A stretch of DNA of 11,759 bases from a bacterium (GCA_004298725.1 SCQA01000276.1:1-11759); one strand, 5' to 3'. Positions 1-6,298 are shown, counted from the stretch's first letter. The notes: a model not told the origin generated them from the letters alone. Numbers and translations: made by a program.

Positions 1-1
1 T

Positions 2-214
2 GGCAATGTAATTGAATTGCTTGAAAAGAAGGGCTACACGTTCAGGAAAATACGCGACGACACGGGCTTTGTCGCCGAGGCGTATGAGGTGCTCGCGGCG
101 CCCAAGGCTTTTGTAATAGGCAAAGACGGTTTAATTGCCGCGATAAAAGACGGCGGAACGAACTGGATGGACGCTGAAAATTCCGCGCTTATTGAAGGGC
201 TTTTAAAGAAATGA
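2..214 (+). CDS. TlpA/ResA-like thioredoxin-fold protein, C-terminal end (partial at left edge)
   Basis: The reading frame is open from the left edge (first full codon at base 2) to the TGA at 212-214, giving about 70 residues of a C-terminus. It shows the second half of a thioredoxin fold: a helix and strand around GYTFRKIRDD, then AAPKAFVIGKDG, which fits the cis-proline loop and following beta-strand of the TlpA/ResA/AhpC-TSA superfamily (usually GVPxTFLID.DG). A final helix ends in GLLKK. The catalytic CxxC would lie upstream, outside the window. The family reduces or oxidises periplasmic disulfides, often in cytochrome c maturation, but substrate and cell location cannot be judged from this fragment. 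A TTG at 17 is not a real start, because the frame and the fold continue upstream of it. Confidence 0.75.
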   Translation, partial: GNVIELLEKKGYTFRKIRDDTGFVAEAYEVLAAPKAFVIGKDGLIAAIKDGGTNWMDAENSALIEGLLKK

Positions 215-302
215 AGCTCATTTTTTTATGTAGCACCACTCTTCTCTCAAACAGGGGCATGGGGAGATTATAAAATAATAACCAATTCATAATCCCTCCT
301 TC

Positions 303-326
303 TTTCCCCTTTAGAAAAGTGGGAAA
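303..326. repeat. Imperfect hairpin in intergenic region
   Basis: TTTCCC at 303-308 pairs with GGGAAA at 321-326, and short T/A pairs continue inside the loop. The element lies about 90 bases after the stop of the left-edge gene, in an otherwise featureless stretch (215-461). No clear T-run follows on the + strand, so a terminator role is only possible. It may instead be a degraded dispersed intergenic repeat. Confidence 0.35.
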
Positions 327-351
327 TTAAAACCAGATCATGTACACTGCC

Positions 352-399
352 GTGCCGTCATGAGTTAGCTATCCCTGTTTGGATTCCTCCTGACGGCAC
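352..399. repeat. Perfect 9-bp inverted repeat with 30-nt spacer
   Basis: GTGCCGTCA at 352-360 is the exact reverse complement of TGACGGCAC at 391-399. The bases just outside and just inside the arms do not pair, so the ends are sharp. The 30-nt spacer has no obvious structure. The rest of 215-461 holds no gene I can support. The pair could be a hairpin at the 3' end of the - strand ORF ending at 462, the ends of a small mobile remnant, or a binding site. Confidence 0.5.
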
Positions 400-461
400 A
401 ATATACGCATTACCACTTAAAATGACATCTTCCTTCCTGCTCTTCCAATCATTGCGCTTCG

Positions 462-794
462 CTATTTCATCATCGGCGTTTTATCAAAATCATAAAACGA
501 TTCTGGTATCACGGCATTAAGCGCGTCATAAAAAACAAGCTTTCCCACATACATAAACGCCTTAGAAAAAACCGACACCTTACTGGCTTCCAACTCGGCA
601 TTCATTTTTTTAATCATGTCTGAGGCTTTTTGCGAGTCGACTTTTTGTTTTTCCGCTTTTTCAGCTTTTTCTTTAGCCTCACGCTCCCACCGGGGCGTAT
701 TATTCTTGATGAATTCCTGTTCCCGGCGTTCCTCGTCAAGTTTGTTTAGTTCTTCCACTTGCGCTTTTATGCGCGCCCTATCCGCGTCGGTCAA
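462..794 (-). CDS. Hypothetical charged coiled-coil protein, possibly a gene remnant
   Basis: I do not recognise this 110-residue protein. Residues 1-75 are dense in Glu, Lys, Arg, Ala and Gln, with heptad-like spacing that suggests a long helix or coiled coil. The last 35 residues are more hydrophobic and aromatic (VFSKAFMYVGKLVFYDALN). There is no signal peptide or known motif. The only plausible start is TTG at 794, with an AGGGA-like SD about 10 bases upstream. The frame stays open upstream to a TAA about 13 codons before the TTG and contains no ATG. The open frame ends exactly where the LuxR relic begins on the other strand, so this may be the C-terminal end of a longer protein cut at that junction. 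The overlapping + strand frame is Ser/Phe/Cys-rich and looks like a shadow. Confidence 0.45.
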   Translation of the reverse strand: MTDADRARIKAQVEELNKLDEERREQEFIKNNTPRWEREAKEKAEKAEKQKVDSQKASDMIKKMNAELEASKVSVFSKAFMYVGKLVFYDALNAVIPESFYDFDKTPMMK

Positions 795-810
795 CGAAGC
801 ATCCCTATCA

Positions 811-843
811 AGACGCGCTTGCGCGTTTCTTTAAAGCGCGTCT
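811..843. repeat. 10-bp perfect inverted repeat at junction of two remnants
   Basis: AGACGCGCTT (811-820) is the exact reverse complement of AAGCGCGTCT (834-843), separated by 13 bases. A second, mutually exclusive hairpin uses part of the same arm: ACGCGC (813-818) pairs with GCGCGT (821-826) across a TT loop. The element lies exactly between the - strand coiled-coil ORF and the + strand LuxR relic. It could be a recombination scar, a small dispersed repeat or a shared regulatory site. Confidence 0.55.
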
Positions 844-846
844 GCG

Positions 847-1339
847 GTGAAGATTTCAGATTTATTGACCAACAAACAATTTCAAAGGCTCGCGCTCTAC
901 AATGAGTTTTACAAGAAGTACGGCATTGAATATCAAATGCTCATGCAGGTATCAGGCATCGGCTCAGTTACCACCGGAATTACTTTTAACCGCGGCAAAA
1001 GAGATTTTTCAGAACAAGAGCGCTTACTGCTTAACCTGCTTGGCCCTCACATAACACAGGCCTATAATAATGCGAAGGCAGTGCAAACGCTTAAAAACAA
1101 GATTACTCCGCGGCCGCGAAACACGGAAAAAGCAAAGTCAAAACTTACTTCGAGGGAATCGGAAATACTATTTTGGGTGGCGCAGGGGAAGACCAACGCG
1201 GACGTGGCAGGCATATTAAACATATCTCTCGGCACCGTCAGAATCCATCTGGAGCATATCTACCCATAAGCTTGGCGTGGAAAACCGCACAGCGGCGTCA
1301 ATAATAGCCTTGAAAGAACTAAAAAGCGTCAAAACTTGA
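847..1339 (+). pseudogene. LuxR-family regulator relic (N-terminally truncated, HTH frameshifted)
   Basis: The open frame from GTG 847 to TAA 1269 encodes 140 residues. Residues 1-80 resemble the second half of the sensory region seen in one LuxR subgroup (KISDLLT..QF..L.LYNEFY, then FNRGKRDFSEQERLLLNLL.PH..QAY.NA). Full-length relatives, as I recall them, carry about 100 more residues upstream. Residues 100-139 are the start of a LuxR (GerE) HTH: LTSRESEIL, then QGKTNADVAGIL, then ISLGTVRIHLEHIY. The frame then hits a stop. Removing one C from the CCC at 1263-1265 restores IYHKLGVENRTAASIIALKE and runs to the TGA at 1337-1339, which is the canonical end of this HTH. A TAA at 832-834 closes the frame upstream. 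The missing N-terminus plus the frameshift argue for a dead gene, though the frameshift alone could be a sequencing error. Confidence 0.8.
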
Positions 1340-1364
1340 CGATATAAAAAAGTTCGTATATAGT
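1336..1364 (+). promoter_or_regulatory. Predicted sigma70-type promoter of the TPR lipoprotein gene
   Basis: The -35 box TTGACG (1336-1341) and -10 box TATAGT (1359-1364) each match the consensus at 5 of 6 positions, with an ideal 17-base A/T-rich spacer. Transcription would begin near 1371, leaving a leader of about 65 bases before the GTG at 1436. The -35 box overlaps the restored stop codon of the LuxR relic. Confidence 0.55.
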
Positions 1365-1435
1365 TTTCATAACAACCAAGAAAGTCTGCATATAAATTCC
1401 ACACAATTCCGATTAAACACTGGAGGTGATAATCT

Positions 1436-3796
1436 GTGAAACTTCGGCATTTCATACTGTTTTTGTTGTCTTTTTCGCTATTGGGGTGCGCCTCAATGTG
1501 GAATGACGCCAATAAACTTTACCAAACCAAGGATTATGAAAAAGCGCTGGAGGTTTACCAAAAGGCGGAAAAGAATGAACCTCGCGGGTTGTCAAAAGCA
1601 GTAAACGCCAGCCAGTACAAAGAGACCAAGAAAGTTATGGCGAACAGATACTACCGCGAAGCGCTCTCGAGCGCTGAAAACGGCGAAATAAACAAAGCCA
1701 TAAACTTACTGCAAAAGGCCGCTGAACTTGACCCTGAAAACACGGACATCCGCGAAGCGCTTCAAAAAACCCAAAGCCGTAAAGACGACGGCATAAAAAA
1801 AGCGGATTCATCTTTCACTCAGGGCGTTGCCTACTTAAATGAAAAAAATTGGCGCGCGGCAATCAAGTCCTTTGACAAAGCGATAAAACTTAACCGGAAC
1901 TTCATAGCGGCCTACGGCAAGAAGCAGGTGGCCATAAACGAGCGCAATAAAGACGAAGGGCTCTTCGCCTCCGGCATGGAGCTATACAACGCCGGAAAAA
2001 TCCGCGCCAGCCTCAATGTTTTTCAGGAGGCCAAGGCCTATGACCCCTTTCATCCGCAAATAGACGAAATGCTGAAAAAAAACGAAGAGAGAATCTTCGC
2101 GTCTAAAAAGAGTTTTGCGGAGGCCGAGCAATTCAGGTTCAAAAAAAACTGGAGCGAGGCAGGCAAACTCTACTCTAAAACGCTGAGCCTTGACAGCGTT
2201 TACCCCGAAGCCCCGGCAAGAAAAGAAGAAGTTGAACGCGAGGAAAAGGCAGGCGCGGCGTTATACGAACAAGGCGCGGGGCTTCTTGCCGGTAAAAAGC
2301 TTAACTCCGCCGTTAAAACATTAAATGACTGCAAAGCGCAAAGCCCGTATCACGGCCTTGTCGACGCCGCCCTTAAAGACGTTAACGCGAGGCTTGCGAA
2401 AACCGCGGCGCTCCACGCAAAAGCCGAAGCCTACATTAACGAACAAAAACATGGAGAAACCATTTCAACGCTTGAAGAACTGCTTTCCATCTATCCATAC
2501 GATGAAAAAGCCGCAATAAGCCTTGCAAAGACATACTCGTCAATCAATAAATTCTTGGAAAGCGCTGAGCTTTACGCGAATTTGGCCGTTGTACGCAAAA
2601 AAACCAAAAACCTTGCTGAAAATTTTGCATTTGAAGACGGCGAAAAAAGCCCTAATTTAATTGTTTACAATGAAGATATTACCCCTGTTATTGATTTGTC
2701 GTCGAAAAAAATTTATGAAAGAACAAAATACGAATTAGAGATTATTACCAAAGATAAAAGGGGCGGCACAGCCAACGAAGGCACAATCGGTCAGAGCATC
2801 CTTACAGGCTTTAGCGCCGCAAGACCAGCCAACCTTAGCGTAAGCTCGCGCAGTTTTGCAAAGCCTTCAGCGGATGAACACGGCAAAGACGGCGTCAAGA
2901 TAGCCGCACCGGGTAAGTTCGCCATGGCAATTGAAGTAACCGACATTATGCCGGACGAAACAAGGGAAGAGACCCCGCTGACTAAAGATTATATTTCGCA
3001 TTATGAAACCGAGCCAAACCCTGAATACGACGTCGCCGTGAACAACTACCAGACCGAAAGCAACAATTACAACGCCGCCATGAACGATTACCGTATAAAG
3101 AAAGCGGACATAGACAGACAGGCGCAGGAAGCCACGAGTAGAGGCGGCTTTGCCGGCATTATGGCGAGCGCGCTTATCTCAGGCCTTTACGCAGGGATAG
3201 CACAACCTACAAGAGACAGAATAAACAGCGCCAAAACAACGTTAGACAACACGCCGAGGACAATAAAAAAACCCATACACGAAATTCATTACTACAACGA
3301 GGTTACAGTCACGCGCAAGGTGTCCGTAACCGCGACCGGCAACCTCACCGGACATGAATTTGAATCCCCTGAAGACTGGCAGGAGGACGTTACGGCCTCC
3401 GGTAAATTCTTCGACAGCCCCAATGCCAAAGCCGGCATAGAACGCATCAGTTTAAAGCTTCCGGGCAACAAGGAACTGACCGAAAACGCGCTGAAAAAAC
3501 TTGGCCAGAAGATACAAGCCGTTTACGCGAAGCGCCTTAAAGAATTCATTATTGACGGTTACATCGAGAAGGGCAAAAAAAATGTCAATGACGGCAACCT
3601 GCTTGGCGCGTATGAAAACTACTTTAACGCCGTATTCATTGATCCGTCGCTTGCCATATTGAAGCTTACCGGCTCTAAAGACGCAAAAACCGCGTCATTG
3701 TTTGACACGGAAAATATCCGGCTTATCGAGAGTAAAATAAAAACGGATTTTAAAGAAACGCATGGCGAAGAAGCTTTTGTATTACCTCTGAAATAA
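1436..3796 (+). CDS. Large TPR-repeat lipoprotein of unknown function
   Basis: This 786-residue protein starts at GTG 1436, set by a strong SD (GGAGGT at 1422-1427, 8 bases upstream). A short basic N-terminus, a hydrophobic stretch (6-16) and a lipobox LLGC with Cys18 mark it as a lipoprotein. Ala at +2 is compatible with outer-membrane sorting in diderms. Residues about 22-385 hold roughly seven or eight TPR-like helix pairs (for example 70-104, 124-160, 174-204, 326-358), which usually form a protein-docking superhelix. Residues 400-786 match nothing I recognise. They include a Tyr/Asn-rich stretch (530-552), a Gly/Ala-rich hydrophobic segment (570-589), a beta-rich region (613-660) and a C-terminal TPR-like pair (703-740). 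It is transcribed alone from its own promoter and converges on the glutaredoxin-like gene. A role in envelope assembly or scaffolding is inference. Confidence 0.85.
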   Translation: MKLRHFILFLLSFSLLGCASMWNDANKLYQTKDYEKALEVYQKAEKNEPRGLSKAVNASQYKETKKVMANRYYREALSSAENGEINKAINLLQKAAELDPENTDIREALQKTQSRKDDGIKKADSSFTQGVAYLNEKNWRAAIKSFDKAIKLNRNFIAAYGKKQVAINERNKDEGLFASGMELYNAGKIRASLNVFQEAKAYDPFHPQIDEMLKKNEERIFASKKSFAEAEQFRFKKNWSEAGKLYSKTLSLDSVYPEAPARKEEVEREEKAGAALYEQGAGLLAGKKLNSAVKTLNDCKAQSPYHGLVDAALKDVNARLAKTAALHAKAEAYINEQKHGETISTLEELLSIYPYDEKAAISLAKTYSSINKFLESAELYANLAVVRKKTKNLAENFAFEDGEKSPNLIVYNEDITPVIDLSSKKIYERTKYELEIITKDKRGGTANEGTIGQSILTGFSAARPANLSVSSRSFAKPSADEHGKDGVKIAAPGKFAMAIEVTDIMPDETREETPLTKDYISHYETEPNPEYDVAVNNYQTESNNYNAAMNDYRIKKADIDRQAQEATSRGGFAGIMASALISGLYAGIAQPTRDRINSAKTTLDNTPRTIKKPIHEIHYYNEVTVTRKVSVTATGNLTGHEFESPEDWQEDVTASGKFFDSPNAKAGIERISLKLPGNKELTENALKKLGQKIQAVYAKRLKEFIIDGYIEKGKKNVNDGNLLGAYENYFNAVFIDPSLAILKLTGSKDAKTASLFDTENIRLIESKIKTDFKETHGEEAFVLPLK

Positions 3797-3861
3797 CCCT
3801 GTGATATCGCTCTCATAAAACACACAACTACATAGCCGCTACTTCTCCAAACCCACGGTAT

Positions 3862-3878
3862 GGCGGGCTATGCCCGCC
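3862..3878. repeat. Palindrome 1: GC-rich 7-bp hairpin
   Basis: GGCGGGC (3862-3868) pairs perfectly with GCCCGCC (3872-3878) across a 3-base loop. A run of six T lies at 3891-3896, 12 bases beyond the stem on the + strand, so it is only a poor match to an intrinsic terminator for the upstream lipoprotein gene. Short GC-rich palindromes of this form are typical of dispersed intergenic repeats. Confidence 0.6.
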
Positions 3879-3913
3879 CCACCATGCGCTACTTTTTTGC
3901 CCTAAGCTTTTAT

Positions 3914-3939
3914 CGTTTCCGCGTACCGGCGTGGGAACG
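3914..3939. repeat. Palindrome 2: 10-bp hairpin with two G-U pairs
   Basis: CGTTTCCGCG (3914-3923) can pair with CGTGGGAACG (3930-3939) over a 6-base loop if two G-U pairs are allowed. The GCGTGGGAACG arm resembles a widespread intergenic repeat (GTTCCCACGC type). The wobble pairs suggest structure acting at RNA level, or drift in one arm. Confidence 0.5.
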
Positions 3940-3945
3940 CATCAA

Positions 3946-3963
3946 TGGACGCTCCAGCGTCCA
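3946..3963. repeat. Palindrome 3: perfect 8-bp inverted repeat
   Basis: TGGACGCT (3946-3953) and AGCGTCCA (3956-3963) are exact reverse complements separated by only CC. It begins 6 bases after palindrome 2, so the two probably belong to one composite repeat unit. Confidence 0.6.
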
Positions 3964-3991
3964 TGTCAGAGAGTTTCAATATATAAATTTC

Positions 3992-4034
3992 GTTGGGTTA
4001 CGCCGTTCCAAACTACGGACAATTACCACCCAAC
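3992..4034. repeat. Palindrome 4: GTTGGGT/ACCCAAC inverted repeat
   Basis: GTTGGGT (3992-3998) and ACCCAAC (4028-4034) flank 29 bases. Arms of this sequence are a common signature of dispersed intergenic repeats in bacterial genomes. Assignment to a REP-type family is from memory and cannot be tested here. Confidence 0.5.
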
Positions 4035-4125
4035 CCAGCCACGAACGGATGTCATGGATTCTGCTTTATTGGACTGTTGATTGTTAAGAAAAGAACTTAC
4101 GCGACAGACCGGAAAGAGGGGGCAC

Positions 4126-4455
4126 TTAACTGTAATGCTGTTTTTTTGTCCAAAGCCGCATTATGCCGGCCTTGATTATTTCTCTTCTTACTTTTTTTCT
4201 GAACTCGACTTCGTCAACCTTGAACTTAAATGCCTTTTTGCCGTTAATAAATACGGTAGGAATATCTTCTTTGAATATTCTGTGTAGCTCGTCGTTTACC
4301 AGAATATCAACTTCCTTGAATTGAAAAGGAATTTCTTCATTTACTTTACTGATGGTGTCCCTTGCTTCTTTACACAAGACACACCCTTTCTTGACCGCCA
4401 CTGTGCATAGTGAGCAGTCCTTTCTCGCGTACACTTCTACAAGGAGCTTGGTCAT
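4126..4455 (-). CDS. Glutaredoxin-like thioredoxin-fold protein with two CxxC motifs
   Basis: A 109-residue protein from ATG 4455. A GTG two codons upstream (4461) is an equal alternative; neither has a strong SD. It opens with a beta-strand (LLVEVYARKD), then CSLC, a short linker and CVLC. The expected glutaredoxin elements follow: helix KEARDTISKV, strand QFKEVDIL, a cis-proline loop DIPTVFINGKKAF, and a final basic helix. Normal relatives have a single CxxC after the first strand. Here the segment around it appears twice (ARKDCSLCT, VKKGCVLCK). No signal peptide is seen, so it is probably cytoplasmic. It lies 98 bases after ccdA and is probably co-transcribed with it, suggesting a link to thiol electron flow, but no substrate can be named. 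Confidence 0.75.
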   Translation of the reverse strand: MTKLLVEVYARKDCSLCTVAVKKGCVLCKEARDTISKVNEEIPFQFKEVDILVNDELHRIFKEDIPTVFINGKKAFKFKVDEVEFRKKVRREIIKAGIMRLWTKKQHYS

Positions 4456-4553
4456 AATCACGCCTATGTTAAAATGTTACGGAGCGGAGAAGCGCTTTAC
4501 ATGCCGCCGGCATTTTAAAACCGGAGACATGCAAAACGCACAGCCCGTCAATA

Positions 4554-5291
4554 TCAGCTTAACCTTGGGAGGATATTGTTCAAGTACCCGCCTATGATAG
4601 CAAGAGTATTTGAAAAAATCAAGCCCCCAGTTATAATAAGGAATATTCCCGTTACTATGGAAATAAGCCTCATGTGTCTTTTAAGCTTATTGAAATGTTT
4701 CAGAAAGGTATTGATGCCGAGGGAAGTTAAGAAAAACGGTATGGCAAGGCCGAACGAATACGCCACAAAGAGCATCATGCCTGACCACGGGTTAGGCGAA
4801 GTGGCGGCAACGGTAAATATGGCTGAGAGAATAGGCCCTATGCAGGGCGTCCATCCGGCGGCAAAACCAACGCCGACAAAGAACGAGCCTATAAAGCCTG
4901 TCGGCTTCTCCCTGAAAAAATGCAGGCGCTTCTCCCTTTGCAGGATGTTAAAGTTAATGATGCCCATTATGTGGATGCCAAGCAGTATAATGACTACGCC
5001 GCCGACCTTCCTGACTATGTCCTGATACTGCATGAAAAAACTGCCGAAGAGCTGAGCCGACGTTCCAAGTATCAGAATAAAGACCGACGAAAACCCCGCG
5101 ATAAAAAAGAGTGAATTAAGAAGAATTACCTTTTTAAGCTTTTTATCGTCTCCGTTTCCGTTTGTAAGCTCTTCAAATGATATGCCGGTAACAAACGACA
5201 CGTAAGAAGGCACAAGCGGCAAAACGCACGGAGATATGAAAGACAACAAACCGCCAAGAAAGGCCAGCGGAATGGAAACTTCGTTTGTCAT
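4554..5291 (-). CDS. ccdA: CcdA, thiol-disulfide transmembrane electron carrier
   Basis: CcdA moves reducing equivalents from cytoplasmic thioredoxin across the membrane to thioredoxin-like proteins outside, for cytochrome c maturation. The 245-residue length and about six hydrophobic helices fit the family (DsbD transmembrane domain type). The two catalytic cysteines are visible in their motifs: SFISPCVLPLVPSY (Cys22) and GWTPCIGPIL (Cys150). The start is the ATG at 5291, with AGGAGG (5301-5306) 9 bases upstream. A TTG at 5309 would run through that SD and is unlikely. It follows the TlpA/ResA-like gene by 99 bases on the same strand, the expected periplasmic partner. The short loop after helix 1 carries Asn/Gly/Asp residues (44-49). 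Confidence 0.95.
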   Translation of the reverse strand: MTNEVSIPLAFLGGLLSFISPCVLPLVPSYVSFVTGISFEELTNGNGDDKKLKKVILLNSLFFIAGFSSVFILILGTSAQLFGSFFMQYQDIVRKVGGVVIILLGIHIMGIINFNILQREKRLHFFREKPTGFIGSFFVGVGFAAGWTPCIGPILSAIFTVAATSPNPWSGMMLFVAYSFGLAIPFFLTSLGINTFLKHFNKLKRHMRLISIVTGIFLIITGGLIFSNTLAIIGGYLNNILPRLS

Positions 5292-5390
5292 CTCTTGTAG
5301 CCTCCTCAATGTAATTTCACAGGTTGCGGCGCGCGTGCTTATTTTTCAGGGCAAGCAGTGCGCGCAAGAGTCGTCTATTTATAAAAGCGG

Positions 5391-6002
5391 TTACCTTCTG
5401 TCCGCTGTTCTGTCCGGCTTGTACGCCTGTTTTTGCTTAGGGCCGTTTTTAAGCAGGTCAAATATCATTCCAAGATACCCTCTGTTCGACCAATCCCTCG
5501 GCCCCCATATCTTTTCAGCGATTACGCCGTTCTGGTCAATTATAAAAGTCTCGGGTACGCCCGTTGTTTTATACAATTCTTTTATCTTGCCGCCCTTATC
5601 GTGAAGCACCCTGAATGTCAGGCCGAATTTAGCGACGTATTTTTTTACGGTATCTACGTTATCGGAATCGACGCTTACCGCGACTATTTCAAATTGCTGG
5701 CCTTTAAGCCCGTTATACAGTGCCTCAATCGAGGGCATTTCATCTTCACACGGCTTGCACCATGTCGCCCAAAAATTAAGAAAGACCACCTTTCCCCTGA
5801 AGTCTTTCAAACTGACCGGCTTGCCATCAAGTCCCGGAAGCGTAAAATCTACGGCATCCGCTCCAGCGCCTACCGGCTCATACGAGCTTTTCTGACTGAA
5901 GACTATCACGGCTACAACGGCTATTACGGCGATAATGATAAATGCAATCAGCGGCTTTGACAGCCCTCCATCCGTGTTGCCGCTACCTTCGTTATTTGTC
6001 AT
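5391..6002 (-). CDS. TlpA/ResA-like membrane-anchored thiol:disulfide oxidoreductase
   Basis: A 203-residue protein with a short N-terminus, one membrane anchor (about 17-36) and a thioredoxin-like domain facing the periplasm. The active site is WCKPC (Cys82, Cys85) in the strand-helix context VVFLNFWATW. VDFTLPGLDGKPVSLKDFRGK just before it is typical of the AhpC/TSA-TlpA group, and the cis-proline is in TTGVPETFIIDQNG (Pro150). In System II maturation such proteins (ResA/CcsX) reduce the CxxCH cysteines of apocytochromes so heme can attach. The adjacent ccdA supplies the electrons. The C-terminus has a polar, basic tail (186-203) beyond the fold. The start is ATG 6002 with a weak SD (TAGGTT) close upstream. 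Confidence 0.92.
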   Translation of the reverse strand: MTNNEGSGNTDGGLSKPLIAFIIIAVIAVVAVIVFSQKSSYEPVGAGADAVDFTLPGLDGKPVSLKDFRGKVVFLNFWATWCKPCEDEMPSIEALYNGLKGQQFEIVAVSVDSDNVDTVKKYVAKFGLTFRVLHDKGGKIKELYKTTGVPETFIIDQNGVIAEKIWGPRDWSNRGYLGMIFDLLKNGPKQKQAYKPDRTADRR

Positions 6003-6017
6003 ATTAACCTACCGGAG

Positions 6018-6047
6018 ATTAGAGTTTGATTAAATATACGCTTTCAA
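6018..6047 (-). promoter_or_regulatory. Candidate promoter of the TlpA-CcdA-glutaredoxin operon
   Basis: Read on the - strand: -35 TTGAAA (6042-6047), 18-base spacer, -10 TCTAAT (6018-6023), each one base off consensus. The surroundings are A/T-rich. The start point would be near 6011, leaving a leader of only about 9 bases, which is short and lowers confidence. Confidence 0.35.
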
Positions 6048-6207
6048 AAATAAATTAAAAACTTATGCCGGGCTAAACACTCGCTTGGAAGTAAACAGAT
6101 GATGTTCTGAAGGGTTCCGCTTCTACCGCCTGCCGTATCATTGCGGCGCTTGCTTGTAAATTTTCATCTGAACATTTTTAACGCGTGTAACACGGCTTTG
6201 ACTCGTC

Positions 6208-6242
6208 CAACCCTCTCCCCCATCTGATGGGAGAGAGGGTTG
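6208..6242. repeat. Strong hairpin downstream of ccsB (CCCTCTCCC-type repeat)
   Basis: Two 16-base arms (6208-6223 and 6227-6242) are reverse complements except for one C-A mismatch, around a 3-base loop. The hairpin starts 57 bases after the ccsB stop codon. No T-run follows on either strand, so it is not a standard intrinsic terminator. It may stop or protect the 3' end of the resB-ccsB transcript. CCCTCTCCC...GGGAGAGGG stems are a widespread intergenic repeat type. Nothing else in 6003-6298 looks like a gene. Confidence 0.6.
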
Positions 6243-6298
6243 CATCAATAATTGAAAAGGCGGCAGAACTAAAGTACGGCGTATTAAAACAAGAACCG

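Larger units (their letters stand above)
3797..4125. other. Convergent intergenic region carrying four palindromes
   Basis: These 329 bases separate the stop of the TPR lipoprotein gene from the stop of the glutaredoxin-like gene. I see no credible gene here: the short open frames have no SD and unlikely protein composition. Four different inverted repeats (listed separately) lie one after another between 3862 and 4034. Their bidirectional structure could terminate or stabilise both converging transcripts. Confidence 0.6.

Noticed and set aside
352..399. Possible integron attC site
   Set aside because: The arms form an inverted repeat, but no RYYYAAC/GTTRRRY core pair is placed correctly and no integrase or cassette is nearby.
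616..834. Open frame on the + strand, 72 codons, opposite the coiled-coil ORF
   Set aside because: Its product is Ser/Phe/Cys-rich low complexity, the usual reverse shadow of a Glu/Lys/Arg-rich coding strand. There is no SD.
1216..1512. 98-codon frame on the - strand over the LuxR end and lipoprotein start
   Set aside because: It overlaps a strong promoter, the SD and the signal peptide codons of the + strand gene, and its product resembles no family.
3862..4034. CRISPR-like array
   Set aside because: The palindromes differ in sequence and spacing, so there is no repeated unit with regular spacers, and no cas gene is present.
3860..4087. 75-codon + strand frame in the convergent region
   Set aside because: It runs straight through the four palindromes, has no SD, and its Arg/Phe/Trp-rich product is not protein-like.
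4501..4513. Small hairpin ATGCC/GGCAT between ccdA and the glutaredoxin-like gene
   Set aside because: It has only five base pairs and no T-run. It is common by chance and not enough to call a terminator or processing site.
5433..5960. 175-codon + strand frame antisense to the TlpA-like gene
   Set aside because: It is opposite a gene with an intact WCKPC active site and full fold. Its own product has no recognisable motif.
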